Assembly (NCBI RefSeq): GCF_014202345.1
Contig: NZ_JACHGO010000008.1
Coordinates: 1-64,000 of the forward strand
Reading direction: 5' to 3'
From: Desulfovibrio intestinalis
Lineage (GTDB): Bacteria; Desulfobacterota; Desulfovibrionia; Desulfovibrionales; Desulfovibrionaceae
Length of the DNA stretch: 64,000 nucleotides
Made by a program: the position numbers and the translations under genes. The notes under the pieces were generated by a model. It did not search any database. It was not told the DNA's origin and worked only from the letters and a program-made list of their open reading frames with translations. This document shows positions 24,896 to 34,185 of this stretch, piece after piece; the stretch's first letter is position 1; each line of letters begins with the position of its first letter.

Positions 24896-25942
24896 CACCA
24901 CGGGCTTGATAAGATCGCGCGGCTTGTCCTTCATCAGCATCAGGGCTTCTTCCAGCTTGTCAAAACCGTGGAAGCGATGGGTAAGCAGGGGGGCAACGTC
25001 AAGGCGTCCCACAGAAAGCATGCTTGCCAGCTTTTGCATGCGCAGGCGGCCACCAGGCATCAGGCCCCCCGCAATGGTCTTGTGGGCCATGCCGCACCCC
25101 CATTCAACGCGGGGAATCTTCACATAATCCCCGGAGCCAAGGTAGTTGACGTTGCCGATGCGCCCGCCCGGCTTGAGAACCTTGATAACATCGGCAAAGG
25201 TGTCCACATCGCCGCCAGCGATGATTGCCTTGTCCACCCCTTTTCCGCCAGTAAGGCTCGCCACCTGGGAGCCCATGTCACCCTGCCTGTAATCTATAAT
25301 ATCGGTCGCGCCATACCGCCGGGCAGCTTCAACACATACGGCCCGCGACCCGACGGCGTATATTCTGCCAGCGCCGCGCAAAGCGGCCGCAGCCACGGCC
25401 ATCAGGCCAACAGGGCCAATACCCACCACCAGCACTGAATCACCGTACTGCACGTCGGCCAGTTCCGCGCCGTGCATGCCAGTGGGCACCATATCGCTCA
25501 ACATGACCGCCTCGGCGGGGTCCATGTCTGAAGGCAGATGGGCAAGGTTGCCGTCTGCGTCGTTGACGTGAAAAATATCGGCAAAAACGCCGTCCTTGAA
25601 ATTGGAAAACTTCCAGCCTGCCAACATGCCGCCGGAATGCATCGAATACCCGCCCTGAGCTTCCAGCGAGTTCCAGTCCGGGGTGATGGCGGGCACAATA
25701 ACCCTGTCGCCGGGTTTGAAATCGCGCACCAGTGAGCCGACTTCCACCACTTCACCAACTGCTTCGTGACCGAGAATAAGATTGTGCCTGTCGCCCAGCG
25801 CCCCTTCCCATACGGTGTGCACATCCGATGTGCAGGGGGCCACTGCCAGGGGCTGGACCAGGGCATCCAGAGGACCACACTTGGGAGCTTCCTTTTCAAT
25901 CCAGCCAACGGCATTCAGATGAAGCATGGCCAAACCTTTCAT
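24887..25942 (-). CDS. adh: NADP-dependent secondary alcohol dehydrogenase
   Basis: 351 residues, zinc medium-chain family, very like the Thermoanaerobacter brockii/Clostridium beijerinckii enzymes. Zinc ligands Cys37, His59, Glu60 and Asp150 fall at the same numbers as in those enzymes. Gly198-Ser199-Arg200 and Tyr218 match the NADP(H)-selective pocket. It interconverts secondary alcohols such as 2-propanol with ketones, and ethanol more weakly. The ATG at 25942 follows AAGGAGACTACT. The stop codon TAG lies in the end of palindromic repeat B; the length is only one residue under that of T. brockii, so activity should be intact. Confidence 0.93.
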   Translation of the reverse strand: MKGLAMLHLNAVGWIEKEAPKCGPLDALVQPLAVAPCTSDVHTVWEGALGDRHNLILGHEAVGEVVEVGSLVRDFKPGDRVIVPAITPDWNSLEAQGGYSMHSGGMLAGWKFSNFKDGVFADIFHVNDADGNLAHLPSDMDPAEAVMLSDMVPTGMHGAELADVQYGDSVLVVGIGPVGLMAVAAAALRGAGRIYAVGSRAVCVEAARRYGATDIIDYRQGDMGSQVASLTGGKGVDKAIIAGGDVDTFADVIKVLKPGGRIGNVNYLGSGDYVKIPRVEWGCGMAHKTIAGGLMPGGRLRMQKLASMLSVGRLDVAPLLTHRFHGFDKLEEALMLMKDKPRDLIKPVVTI

Positions 25943-26414
25943 AGTAGTCTCCTTTGGCATAAAGCCACGGGTTTTTCTATTGGTTGCATGCTCAATCTAG
26001 CGCCCATTGAAACCAATGCCAAGTTATTTTTTTCACATTTATTTTTAATATATATTTCAGGATATTAAATAAAACCACATGTGATTTATAAATAGCTTTT
26101 ATGCAGTTTATTGCCAGCTCTTCAGCAACGCAGAATATCAAATAGCCTATTTTAAAGACTTATTGGTATTGATAATCAAATAGCAATAATTACTGCCATT
26201 TTTTGTATAGGCAATGCAATAAATAGTTCCAATGTCTATTACGCTTCCGTATTATATAGAATAACATTATATAAATATTATCTTGCATAAAATCTTTTTT
26301 ATGTAAAGATAGTTATTCATACTGAAGCATACTATTTCTTGATGTGATTTTTTATCATCACATTCAAGTTACCATAAAATATAGATACAAAAGTATTCTA
26401 AGGCGGATAGTTGA
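25943..26414. other. AT-rich divergent promoter region
   Basis: About 470 bases, unusually AT-rich against the GC-rich surroundings, between adh (minus) and a chemoreceptor gene (plus). Apart from one inverted repeat listed separately I see no gene or RNA. Confidence 0.55.
26342..26363. promoter_or_regulatory. ATGTGAT/ATCACAT inverted repeat before the chemoreceptor gene
   Basis: Perfect 7-bp arms ATGTGAT (26342-26348) and ATCACAT (26357-26363) separated by 8 T/A-rich bases. The half-sites resemble CRP-family boxes but are spaced too far apart for that family, so it may be another operator or a small hairpin. Confidence 0.25.
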
Positions 26415-28169
26415 ATGAAACTTAGCACTAAAATGGTTTTATCCTTCTGTGGGATCATTCTTATCATGCTTACCCTATCCGGGGTTTCCATGAAGAATCT
26501 GTCTGATATCAATGACAATATTGAAGCCGTTGACAAATCATGGCTGCCTTCCGTCATTGTCATTCAGAGCATGAACCAGCAGTTGTTCTCGGTGCGCGCA
26601 GATCTTTTAGCCATGATGCTGCATGACGGGTCAGAAGAGATAAAGTATTACCGGGATCGCATTGATGAAGTCATCAAGGGGCTGAGAGAAAATGGAGAGA
26701 AATACAAAGCCTTGATGACCTCTCATGACAGTGCCAGGGCTACCAAAGACAAAGAAATATTTGAAGAAATACTTTCTTCGCTAAGCACTATATCCATCAT
26801 CCGCGGAAGAATCGTTGAAATGGTTGTCAATCGCAATCATACCCAGGCTCTCACCATTTACGACGATGAATACCGCCCTCTTTTCCGCAAACTCATGGCT
26901 TTGTTCGATGAAATAGTGGCGTTGAACGTCAGCGGCAGCGGCGCGGCGAGCCATCAGGCCTCTGCCATCGCCGAAACATCCCGCATGGCAAGCATTCTTC
27001 TGACCTTGGCCGCCATGCTCATCAGCGTTATTCTTGTTGCCACCCTTACCCGGTCCGTCAACAAACAACTGGGCAAGGACCCTGGCGAGCTGGATATTAT
27101 TGCCAGACGTGTGGCTGACGGCGACTACAATGTGGATGACGGCAAAGCCAAAACAGGCGTATACGCCTCGCTTGTAGTTATGGTTGACGCACTGCGGCAG
27201 CATATTGAAAACGCACAACGCGAATCCGCCAATGCCCAGGAGCAGTCGCAAAAGGCAACCGAGGCCATGCAGCAAGCCGAAGCCGCCAGCCTTGAAGCCA
27301 GAAACAAGACCGAGGCCATGCTTCAGGCGGCGGAAAAGCTTGAGCAGGTCGCGCAAGTGGTGAGTGCTGCCTCAACCCAGCTTTCAGCCCAAATAGAACA
27401 ATCTGACCACGGCACAATGGAAACTTCTCAACGGCTTGCCGAAGCAGCTACAGCCATGAACGAAATGAACGCCACCGTGCAGGAAGTGGCCCGCAACGCC
27501 GGGCACGCTTCAACGGCCTCAGCCGATACGCGGCAAAGAGCCCAGGAAGGCGCAGAAGTGGTAAGCCGTTCGCTGGACAGCATCAATCATGTGCATCAGA
27601 GCTCCCTGCGCCTCAAGGAAGACATGGTTCTTCTCAATTCGCATGCTCAGGATATCAGCCGTATCATGGGCGTCATTTCAGACATTGCCGACCAGACCAA
27701 CCTGCTGGCCCTCAATGCCGCCATCGAGGCTGCACGCGCCGGGGATGCCGGGCGGGGATTTGCCGTCGTGGCCGATGAGGTGCGCAAGCTGGCTGAAAAA
27801 ACTATGGCCTCCACTCATGATGTGGGAGCAGTCATCAGCGCCATACAAAAAAGCACCACAGCCAGTATGGAGTCAGTGGACAAGGCCGTTCAGGAAGTTG
27901 ATCTTGCTGCGGAGTTTGCCAACCAGTCTGGCGCGGCCCTTGAGATTATCGTGTCCACGGTGGATGCAACGGCAGATCAGGTAAACGCCATTGCGGCAGC
28001 CAGCGAAGAGCAGTCTGCCGCCAGCGAAGAGATCAACCATACCATTGCGCAGATCAACGAGATGTCGCAACAGACGGCGCAGGCGATGGAGGAAGCTTCC
28101 AGAGCCGTGGCTGATCTGGCAGCCCAGGCCCACAGCCTGACTGATCTTATCAGCGACATGAAAAGATAA
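26415..28169 (+). CDS. Methyl-accepting chemotaxis protein with periplasmic four-helix sensor
   Basis: 584 residues. The first transmembrane helix is near 7-28, a helical periplasmic sensor covers about 30-190, and the second helix is near 195-215 ([18 protein letters not shown]). Then come a HAMP-like region and a long coiled-coil signalling domain. The hairpin tip is [18 protein letters not shown] followed by [18 protein letters not shown], where CheA and CheW bind. It senses a periplasmic ligand that cannot be named. It starts after AAGGCGGATAGTTG and stands alone. Confidence 0.92.
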   Translation: MKLSTKMVLSFCGIILIMLTLSGVSMKNLSDINDNIEAVDKSWLPSVIVIQSMNQQLFSVRADLLAMMLHDGSEEIKYYRDRIDEVIKGLRENGEKYKALMTSHDSARATKDKEIFEEILSSLSTISIIRGRIVEMVVNRNHTQALTIYDDEYRPLFRKLMALFDEIVALNVSGSGAASHQASAIAETSRMASILLTLAAMLISVILVATLTRSVNKQLGKDPGELDIIARRVADGDYNVDDGKAKTGVYASLVVMVDALRQHIENAQRESANAQEQSQKATEAMQQAEAASLEARNKTEAMLQAAEKLEQVAQVVSAASTQLSAQIEQSDHGTMETSQRLAEAATAMNEMNATVQEVARNAGHASTASADTRQRAQEGAEVVSRSLDSINHVHQSSLRLKEDMVLLNSHAQDISRIMGVISDIADQTNLLALNAAIEAARAGDAGRGFAVVADEVRKLAEKTMASTHDVGAVISAIQKSTTASMESVDKAVQEVDLAAEFANQSGAALEIIVSTVDATADQVNAIAAASEEQSAASEEINHTIAQINEMSQQTAQAMEEASRAVADLAAQAHSLTDLISDMKR

Positions 28170-28195
28170 CCGCGCTGTCATACAACTGCGCAAAG

Positions 28196-28228
28196 AAAAA
28201 CGGCATGAAGCTCTTTCATGCCGTTTTT
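28196..28228 (+). terminator. Bidirectional terminator between chemoreceptor and yedF
   Basis: A perfect 14-bp stem, AAAAACGGCATGAA with TTCATGCCGTTTTT, and a 5-nt loop, with A and T tracts on the two sides. It lies between convergent genes and can serve both. Confidence 0.9.
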
Positions 28229-28265
28229 CTTTGCCATCGCGGTACACGCCCGCTTCAGGCGCGTC

Positions 28266-28865
28266 TCAGGGACGAATAACCTTGTCCGCCAGATCAAGGC
28301 TGGTCACGATATCCAGCATATTGGATGTTTCACCCACAGCCTTGGCTTCCAGAAGGCCGTAATGTCCAAGGCAAGCGCCGCACACAAGTATGGAGACACC
28401 TTGCTGTGCAAGCTTTTGCAACGATTCCAGCGCCGGGCCGGGCTGGGCCGTCAGCTTGACGCCGCCATTGACGAGCACCAGACGCCACAGGCGGTTGCCC
28501 AGTTCCGGCAACGTAGCCAAAAAGTTTTCCATAAGCTTCGTGCCCAGCGTGTCGTCACCGCGGCCCAGGGTTTCGGTGGTTATCAGCACAAGGGTGCGCA
28601 AATCCTGCTCGTGCCCTTTCTGTTCTTCAGGCGCGGGGGCCACGCTGGCGTCAGCATCCAGAGCAGCGCGAATACGCCACTTCTGCGGTCCTTCCGCAGT
28701 TGCGCTCAGAGTGTAGCCCCGGCTTTGAAGAAAGCGCTGCACGTTTTCCAGGGCAGGCTCGTTATCAACCAGAACCTCCAAACATTCCATGCCGTTGTCT
28801 ACAGCAGACCGACAACGTATGACAGGTTGCGGGCAAGCAAGCCCAAGGCAATCAAGAAGTTCCAT
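28266..28865 (-). CDS. yedF: YedF, sulfurtransferase-like selenium metabolism protein
   Basis: 199 residues. An N-terminal TusA/SirA domain (about 1-72) has the CPxP motif with Cys11 (LACPQP). A C-terminal DsrE-like domain (about 88-199) includes VLVNGGVKL and a GACLGHYGL loop with a second conserved Cys. This fusion is the form tied to selenium metabolism in anaerobes, and it likely carries persulfide or selenide in the cytoplasm. It is transcribed away from the dcrH-like gene. Confidence 0.88.
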   Translation of the reverse strand: MELLDCLGLACPQPVIRCRSAVDNGMECLEVLVDNEPALENVQRFLQSRGYTLSATAEGPQKWRIRAALDADASVAPAPEEQKGHEQDLRTLVLITTETLGRGDDTLGTKLMENFLATLPELGNRLWRLVLVNGGVKLTAQPGPALESLQKLAQQGVSILVCGACLGHYGLLEAKAVGETSNMLDIVTSLDLADKVIRP

Positions 28866-28965
28866 AATTTCAGCCTCTTTTGTGCTAAGTGGATTTATTT
28901 ACATTTCCTGCTGTTAAGCGTAATTATAATAGTGCCGATAGGCAAGTAAACCAAGGCAGGTAACT

Positions 28966-30645
28966 ATGGGCATTTTGCTGCAAATTATCATTCTGTGTAC
29001 CCTCGGCGGCCTTGCCGCCATAAGCAATATCCGGGGCATGCAGTGGGCGCTGCTTGCTGTGGCAGCCTTGTGCGCCCTGGCTGACGCGGCCCTTTGGCTG
29101 GGTCACAGGAACAAGGTCAAAAAACTGCGTGAGCGCAGTGATGCCTTTTTTGCTGAAGACAACCCTGCTCGCCAGGGCGACGAAGTGCAGCGGGCCGAAT
29201 ACTGCCTTACCCATTTGCACGATGCAGAAAAAAACATGGCTGAACAAGCCGTTGTTATTGAAGAATTGCACGCCAAGGTTGAGAGCCTGCAGGCAAGGCT
29301 TACAACGGTTGAAGAAGAAAAGAAGGCCATGCGCAACAAGTCTGAGCGCGGGGCTATGGTTTTGCACAAGGCGCATACCGTGTGCAACAACCTGTCCACA
29401 GAAGTGCGTGAACTGGCGACGCTGGTGGGCGAGGTCAACAAGGGCGTTGAAGTGCAGCGCGACCACCTCACCGACACCAGTGGGGCTATGGAAAGAGTTT
29501 CCCAGGCCGCGCTGGAATCCTCTGCCAGAGTTAATGACCTGTCGGAGAGCGCCCAGAACTCCAGCATCAATGCCGCCACAGGCGAACGGGAAGTGGAAGG
29601 CGCTCTTTCTTCCATTGAAAGTCTCAAAGACACTATCGTCCAGCTCAAAGAAGCGATGGCTGCGCTTGGCACCAAGGCCAGCAACATCGGGCAGGTCATG
29701 TCGGTAATCAATGAGGTCGCCGACCAGACCAACCTTCTGGCGCTCAATGCCGCCATTGAAGCAGCCCGCGCTGGAGAAGCCGGGCGCGGTTTTGCCGTAG
29801 TTGCTGACGAAGTTCGCAAGCTGGCCGAAAAAACAATGGGTGCGACCAAGGAAGTGGAAGAGGCCGTACACGCCATTCAGGAAGAAACACGACGCAACGT
29901 GCTCACCGTGGACAAGGCCGCCCAACTGAGCGTGGACGGCGCAGCGCAAGCTTCACGCGCGGGCACCTTCATGCACGGCATTCTTCAGTCTATGAATGAA
30001 ACTGCCGAACACCTGCAACTGGTGGCCAGGGGCGCGGAAGAACAATCGCAGAACAGCACCGGCACCAACGGCGCTCTTGATGAAATACGCCGCATCGCTG
30101 AACAGACCGCCAACAATATGGAAACCTTCACCGCTGCCCTGCTCAGCTTCCAGAGCGGCATGGAAGAGCTGGACATGATAGTCAATGCTCTGGTTTCCGG
30201 CGACTACGAGCAGGCAACTTCCGACAAGTTCGTACAGTGGACGCCCAAGCTCGACCTGCATGTGACAATGGTCGACAAGCAGCACAGACTGCTGGTTGAC
30301 TACATCAATGAACTGTATACGGCCATGGCCCACAACCGTACCACGGAAGAGCTGCAAGCCATCCTGCACAAATTGCGCGACTATACTGCCACACATTTTG
30401 CGGATGAAGAGAGGCTGTTCACCTCCACAGCTTACCTTGGCGCGGCCGAGCATGTAAAAATTCACAGAAAGTTCGTGGCCAAGCTGGACGAGGTTGAAGA
30501 ACAACTCAAGTCCGGCACCGCCACGGTGAGCATGGATCTGCTGACCTTCCTCAAAGACTGGCTTGTGCAGCATATCATGGGCACTGACCCCACCTATGTT
30601 CCCTATCTCAGAAAAGAAGATATGGAGCAGGATCAGAGCCATTAA
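28966..30645 (+). CDS. Chemoreceptor with C-terminal hemerythrin domain (DcrH type)
   Basis: 559 residues. Two N-terminal hydrophobic helices (about 1-20 and 25-45) are separated by almost no periplasmic loop, so sensing is cytoplasmic. The MCP signalling domain has [18 protein letters not shown] and [18 protein letters not shown]. The C-terminal bacteriohemerythrin domain, from about residue 418 to 555, has the di-iron ligand pattern: LDLH, VDKQH, THFADEE, HVKIH and HIMGTD. Hemerythrin domains bind O2 at a di-iron site, so this protein probably steers cells away from oxygen, as DcrH does in D. vulgaris. Confidence 0.93.
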   Translation: MGILLQIIILCTLGGLAAISNIRGMQWALLAVAALCALADAALWLGHRNKVKKLRERSDAFFAEDNPARQGDEVQRAEYCLTHLHDAEKNMAEQAVVIEELHAKVESLQARLTTVEEEKKAMRNKSERGAMVLHKAHTVCNNLSTEVRELATLVGEVNKGVEVQRDHLTDTSGAMERVSQAALESSARVNDLSESAQNSSINAATGEREVEGALSSIESLKDTIVQLKEAMAALGTKASNIGQVMSVINEVADQTNLLALNAAIEAARAGEAGRGFAVVADEVRKLAEKTMGATKEVEEAVHAIQEETRRNVLTVDKAAQLSVDGAAQASRAGTFMHGILQSMNETAEHLQLVARGAEEQSQNSTGTNGALDEIRRIAEQTANNMETFTAALLSFQSGMEELDMIVNALVSGDYEQATSDKFVQWTPKLDLHVTMVDKQHRLLVDYINELYTAMAHNRTTEELQAILHKLRDYTATHFADEERLFTSTAYLGAAEHVKIHRKFVAKLDEVEEQLKSGTATVSMDLLTFLKDWLVQHIMGTDPTYVPYLRKEDMEQDQSH

Positions 30646-30742
30646 CACTTTTATCTATCTGAAAGATAAGGATTTTCATGCCGGCTGAAGGTGCAGCGCG
30701 CTATTGAGGCGGCGCAAGCTCAGGCAGAAATGACCTTTCCAC

Positions 30743-30783
30743 CAGAATCCCTTTGAAATATCTTATATTTCAAAGGGATTCTG
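30743..30783. terminator. Perfect 18-bp stem-loop after the hemerythrin chemoreceptor
   Basis: CAGAATCCCTTTGAAATA (30743-30760), loop TCTTA, then its exact complement to 30783. There is no long T-run directly after it, so classical termination is uncertain. It may protect the mRNA end. Confidence 0.6.
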
Positions 30784-30873
30784 CATTAGCGTCTTTTCAC
30801 TTTGAAGGTGTCGTGTAACGGCGGGAAGCCCAGCCCTGTAACTACGCGCATACTGCCAACACGCTTCAAATCG

Positions 30874-30913
30874 CTACAGGCCGCCCCGGCACCATTGCCG
30901 GGGCGGCCTGTAG
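30874..30913. terminator. Perfect 17-bp GC-rich stem-loop
   Basis: CTACAGGCCGCCCCGGC (30874-30890), loop ACCATT, then its exact complement to 30913, followed by TTT on the plus strand. A terminator for the plus-strand gene or for the convergent minus-strand operon is likely. Confidence 0.6.
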
Positions 30914-31117
30914 TTTACCTCGGGGATGAGAGGAAGGTCTGGATATCTGAAATTTTGAAGCCATTGTGGCGCACGGCCTGTCTACTGTTCAGCACACTGC
31001 ACTTCTGCGAAGCAGATGCAGCTTCCACATTACCTTGCCGCACCAGGGCACTGTGGCAATCGCTATCTAGCTATGCGGCCCGCTGCCCCAACGGTATTGA
31101 AGCAACACCAGTGGCGC

Positions 31118-32977
31118 TCACGCGCCATAGTTGCTGCAATCGCATGTGTGCCACATACCGTCGCGCAAAGCGGCCATGCCGTCCTCGCCAAGAAAGCGGC
31201 GCAACTGTTTTTCTGGCGCGTTGAGCAAATCCACTACAAGAAGGGCGTCCAGAGTGCCAAAGGCCCTGTCTTCATGAAAGGCCGCAATGCGCCCCCCGAG
31301 TTGCAGATAGTGCTTGAAAAGAATGGGCAGGCCGCGTCCGTTTTCCATCTGGCGTACTACCGTGTTCACGCAGTTATAGTCCATATGCCGGGCAAAGGGC
31401 AGTTCACCGCGCAGGGCGCGGGGTTTGCGGCCCTGAACCAGCGCCGCCAGCGGCGCGTGCCAGTGGCGCAGGCGCAGGTGACGCCACAGAAGATCCACGG
31501 ACTGAGGACGGTAGTTCAGGCCCATGCTGGCTGGCCCGAAGAGCGCGCGAGCGCCGCGCAGAAGCGCCAACTGGGCAATGCCCTTCCAAAGCAGCATCAA
31601 CGGCGCGTATTCACGCTGGTATTCAAGGCAAACAAAGGCCCTGCCCAGTTCAAGCGCATTGCCGCACTGGCGGAAAAATTCCGGGTCATAACGAAAAAGC
31701 GAGGCAGTATAGAGGTTGCTTCGACCGCAGGCGGCGGCCTCATCAGGACGCACCAGACGCGCCCGGTACGCGCCAGCCAGACATTGAGCTTCTTCATCCA
31801 CAAGCAGCAGATGCTCATACTGGCGGTCATAGCGGTCGGTATCTCTGGCTTTGCCCGTACCTTCACCCAGGGCGCGAAAGCTTTCTTCGCGGCGACGTGT
31901 TACTTCGTCCAGCAAAAGGGGGCATTCACTGCCGTGCAGTACATACACGCTGTACTTGCCTTCTCTGGCCAGCACCCTGCTTTGCGGCAGGGCCGCAAGC
32001 GCCACCATAAGATCTTGCGGATCAGCGCCAGCAGCCAACGGGGCCTGACGCTTCACATTTGCCGGGTCTTGGACGGCGGCATTTTGTTTTCGCCCGCGTG
32101 CCAGGGATTCACGGTATAGCCGCAGGCAGTGCGTGCGCTGCTCGTGGTCAAGCCCGTCCAGATGCTGTTCCCGCAGGGCTTCACCCACATGCAGGCTCAC
32201 TCGGCTTCCACGCTGCCGCCAGAGAACACGCGGCAACAGTGCAGTTGCAAGCCCTTCATGCAGGCAGGCGGCAGAAAGAAAGAGCGGATCAGCACTGGCC
32301 TGCACATGCAGGGGAATGTAACGAACGCGAGGCGCTTCCCCTTCACTGCCCTCCCGCTGCCGCCATTCGCCAAGACGGCTCAGAAGCGTGGTCCAGGTCT
32401 GCTCCTCAAGGCCCGCTCCGGCACGCCAACGGGCTACCCGGCCTGCGGGAAAAATCCCCAGCGCGCCGCCCTTGCGCAAATGTTTGACGGCAAGCCGCAA
32501 TGATGCCCCGTTGGCGGCTCTGTCCTCGCCGGAAAGGTCCAGCGGCAGCAGCATGGATGCCAAGGGCGCAAGCTGCGGCAGGCGCAGCAGTTTTGAGCTG
32601 GCAAGTATTTTCAAATCCGGGCGCGCCCGGCCGCACAGGGCCGCCATGACCAGTCCGTCCAGAGCGCCTGTGGGATGGTTGGCATAAAAAATCACTGGTC
32701 CTTCGGCAGGAATGCGGGCCAGTTCCTCCCTGGAGCAATGCACGTCAACGCCAAGCTGCGTCAGGCTGGCGGCTGCCCAGGTGTGGGCGGCATCGCAGAG
32801 CGGCAGACGCAGCGCGGCCTTTTCAAGAGGGGCAAGACCGCTCAGGCTGCGCCCCACAGCCCGCAACTGACGGCTCAAATCATCGGCCAGACGGCGCAGG
32901 GGCGAACGGCGGGGGCCGCCTCTACCTGAAGGTTCACGCCCTGGCGCCAAGGGTAGCAGTTCTGTGGTGCCTTGCAT
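31118..32977 (-). CDS. olsF: Two-domain acyltransferase, OlsF-like
   Basis: 619 residues. The N-terminal half (about 95-300) is a PlsC/lysophospholipid acyltransferase domain; the HX4D box reads NHPTGALD and the second block is GIFPAGRVARW. The C-terminal half (about 370-600) looks like the hemolysin/OlsB N-acyltransferase fold, with LYTASLFRYD, LELGRAFV and GPASMGLNYR. OlsF proteins make ornithine or related aminolipids with both activities in one chain. The ATG at 32977 follows AGGAGATCC; longer readings overlap the upstream gene. It is 25 bp behind the DksA-like gene. The exact aminolipid is inferred, not shown. Confidence 0.75.
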   Translation of the reverse strand: MQGTTELLPLAPGREPSGRGGPRRSPLRRLADDLSRQLRAVGRSLSGLAPLEKAALRLPLCDAAHTWAAASLTQLGVDVHCSREELARIPAEGPVIFYANHPTGALDGLVMAALCGRARPDLKILASSKLLRLPQLAPLASMLLPLDLSGEDRAANGASLRLAVKHLRKGGALGIFPAGRVARWRAGAGLEEQTWTTLLSRLGEWRQREGSEGEAPRVRYIPLHVQASADPLFLSAACLHEGLATALLPRVLWRQRGSRVSLHVGEALREQHLDGLDHEQRTHCLRLYRESLARGRKQNAAVQDPANVKRQAPLAAGADPQDLMVALAALPQSRVLAREGKYSVYVLHGSECPLLLDEVTRRREESFRALGEGTGKARDTDRYDRQYEHLLLVDEEAQCLAGAYRARLVRPDEAAACGRSNLYTASLFRYDPEFFRQCGNALELGRAFVCLEYQREYAPLMLLWKGIAQLALLRGARALFGPASMGLNYRPQSVDLLWRHLRLRHWHAPLAALVQGRKPRALRGELPFARHMDYNCVNTVVRQMENGRGLPILFKHYLQLGGRIAAFHEDRAFGTLDALLVVDLLNAPEKQLRRFLGEDGMAALRDGMWHTCDCSNYGA

Positions 32978-33002
32978 ATGGATCTCCTGATGTTTGCCTT
33001 TT

Positions 33003-33410
33003 TCAGCAGAATTGGGCCTGGGGAATGGCGCTGACGTCAAACCACGGGGCGGATGCGCCGTCGGGCGATGCCAGCGGGCTGGGCATGCTCTCCATCTGCT
33101 GTTGGCAGTAGAGGCAACGTGTAGTGCCCGGAGCCGCCACCAGGCGCTCCAGGGGAATGTCGTCGCCGCAATCGACGCACTGGCGGGGACCGTTGTGGCG
33201 CAAGAGGTACAAAAGACTCTGAAGGTCACGGATACGCTGGGCGCTGCGACGGGCGCTGCATTGCGCCAGGTGGGCCGCTTCCATATGGCTGGCGGCATCT
33301 ACTTCGTCGGCAAAATGCTGCGCTTGAAAAACATCACGCAGCTGGGTCATACGCTGCAATTCTTCGGCAAGTTCGTCCTGAAGCCGCTGGAGCATGAGTG
33401 TGTTTTCCAT
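33003..33410 (-). CDS. DksA/TraR-type zinc-finger protein
   Basis: 135 residues. A helical N-terminal half is followed by a C4 zinc finger with Cys78, Cys81, Cys99 and Cys102 (CVDCGDD and CLYCQ). DksA-like proteins bind in the RNA polymerase secondary channel and modulate initiation. The acidic DxxDxA tip of DksA is not evident, so it may be a divergent TraR/YbiI-type member. The ATG at 33410 follows GGGGAGGCAGTT. It is co-directional with, and probably co-transcribed with, the OlsF-like gene. Confidence 0.8.
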   Translation of the reverse strand: MENTLMLQRLQDELAEELQRMTQLRDVFQAQHFADEVDAASHMEAAHLAQCSARRSAQRIRDLQSLLYLLRHNGPRQCVDCGDDIPLERLVAAPGTTRCLYCQQQMESMPSPLASPDGASAPWFDVSAIPQAQFC

Positions 33411-33540
33411 AACTGCCTCCCCGGTAATTCCGGTGGTTGAACTGTTGTTCTTGAGGCAGTGTGCGCGCCCAGTTTGGCAGGCAGGTGTCGGCCATGTTAA
33501 ATCGTGCGGCACATTGACGGCAAATTGAGGAAAAAACGAC

Positions 33541-33574
33541 AAAGGGTGGAACGTCATTGACGTTCCACCCTTTT
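33541..33574 (-). terminator. Terminator of the pdxST operon
   Basis: AAAGGGTGGAACGTCA and its complement (33541-33556 and 33558-33573) form a near-perfect palindrome, with A and T tracts at the two ends. It lies just past the pdxT stop on the minus strand and before the DksA-like gene. Confidence 0.8.
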
Positions 33575-33606
33575 CAAAACAGAAAGGCTATTTCAGAGGC
33601 TGGGGG

Positions 33607-34185
33607 CTATTTGCCGCACATACTCAGAAAGTAGCTGTGCAAGCGTGTATCCGGCGTCAGTTCAGGATGAAAGGACGTTGCCAGAATATTGTTCTGACGA
33701 ACCGCAACGGCCTGCCCCTTCACATCGGCCAACACCTTGACCTCCGGCCCCACGCTGATGATCACGGGAGCGCGAATAAACACTGCCGGGATGGGGTCCG
33801 GGCCGACTTCAGGTATGCTGAGGTAGGTCTCAAAGCTGTCTACCTGACGGCCAAAGGCATTGCGCCGCACAGTAGCGTCCAGCACGCCAAGGCGCGGCTG
33901 GTCGGAGTTTTCAATGGTGCGGCACAACAGGATGAGTCCCGCACAGCTGCCGTAAACGGGCATGCCCTGCTGAATGCGTTCCCGCAGGGGCTCCAGCATA
34001 TGCCACTCATTGAGCAGTTTGCCCATGGTGGTGCTTTCGCCGCCGGGAATGATCATCGCGTCAATGCCGTCCATATCCTTGAGCTGGCGCACTTCGCGAG
34101 CCGCCACGCCCAGGCTGGACACAGCGGCTACATGCTCACGAAAGGCTCCCTGAAGAGCCAGAACGCCCACGCAACGTGCGGCCAT
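33607..34185 (-). CDS. pdxT: Pyridoxal 5'-phosphate synthase glutaminase subunit PdxT
   Basis: 192 residues. VGVLALQGAFREH opens the class-I amidotransferase fold, PGGESTTM forms the oxyanion-hole loop, and GSCAGLILL carries the nucleophile Cys. The His-Glu pair is in SFHPELTPD. It supplies ammonia from glutamine to PdxS. It begins directly at the end of pdxS with no gap. Confidence 0.96.
   Translation of the reverse strand: MAARCVGVLALQGAFREHVAAVSSLGVAAREVRQLKDMDGIDAMIIPGGESTTMGKLLNEWHMLEPLRERIQQGMPVYGSCAGLILLCRTIENSDQPRLGVLDATVRRNAFGRQVDSFETYLSIPEVGPDPIPAVFIRAPVIISVGPEVKVLADVKGQAVAVRQNNILATSFHPELTPDTRLHSYFLSMCGK

Larger units (their letters stand above)
30646..31117. other. Intergenic region with two perfect hairpins
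   Basis: About 470 bases between the convergent dcrH-like and olsF-like genes. It holds the two perfect stem-loops listed separately. Nothing gene-like is seen in the rest. Confidence 0.5.

Noticed and set aside
26270..26414. Sigma-28 flagellar promoter before the chemoreceptor gene
   Set aside because: TAAAG occurs at about 26304 but no GCCGATAA-like -10 follows at the right distance.
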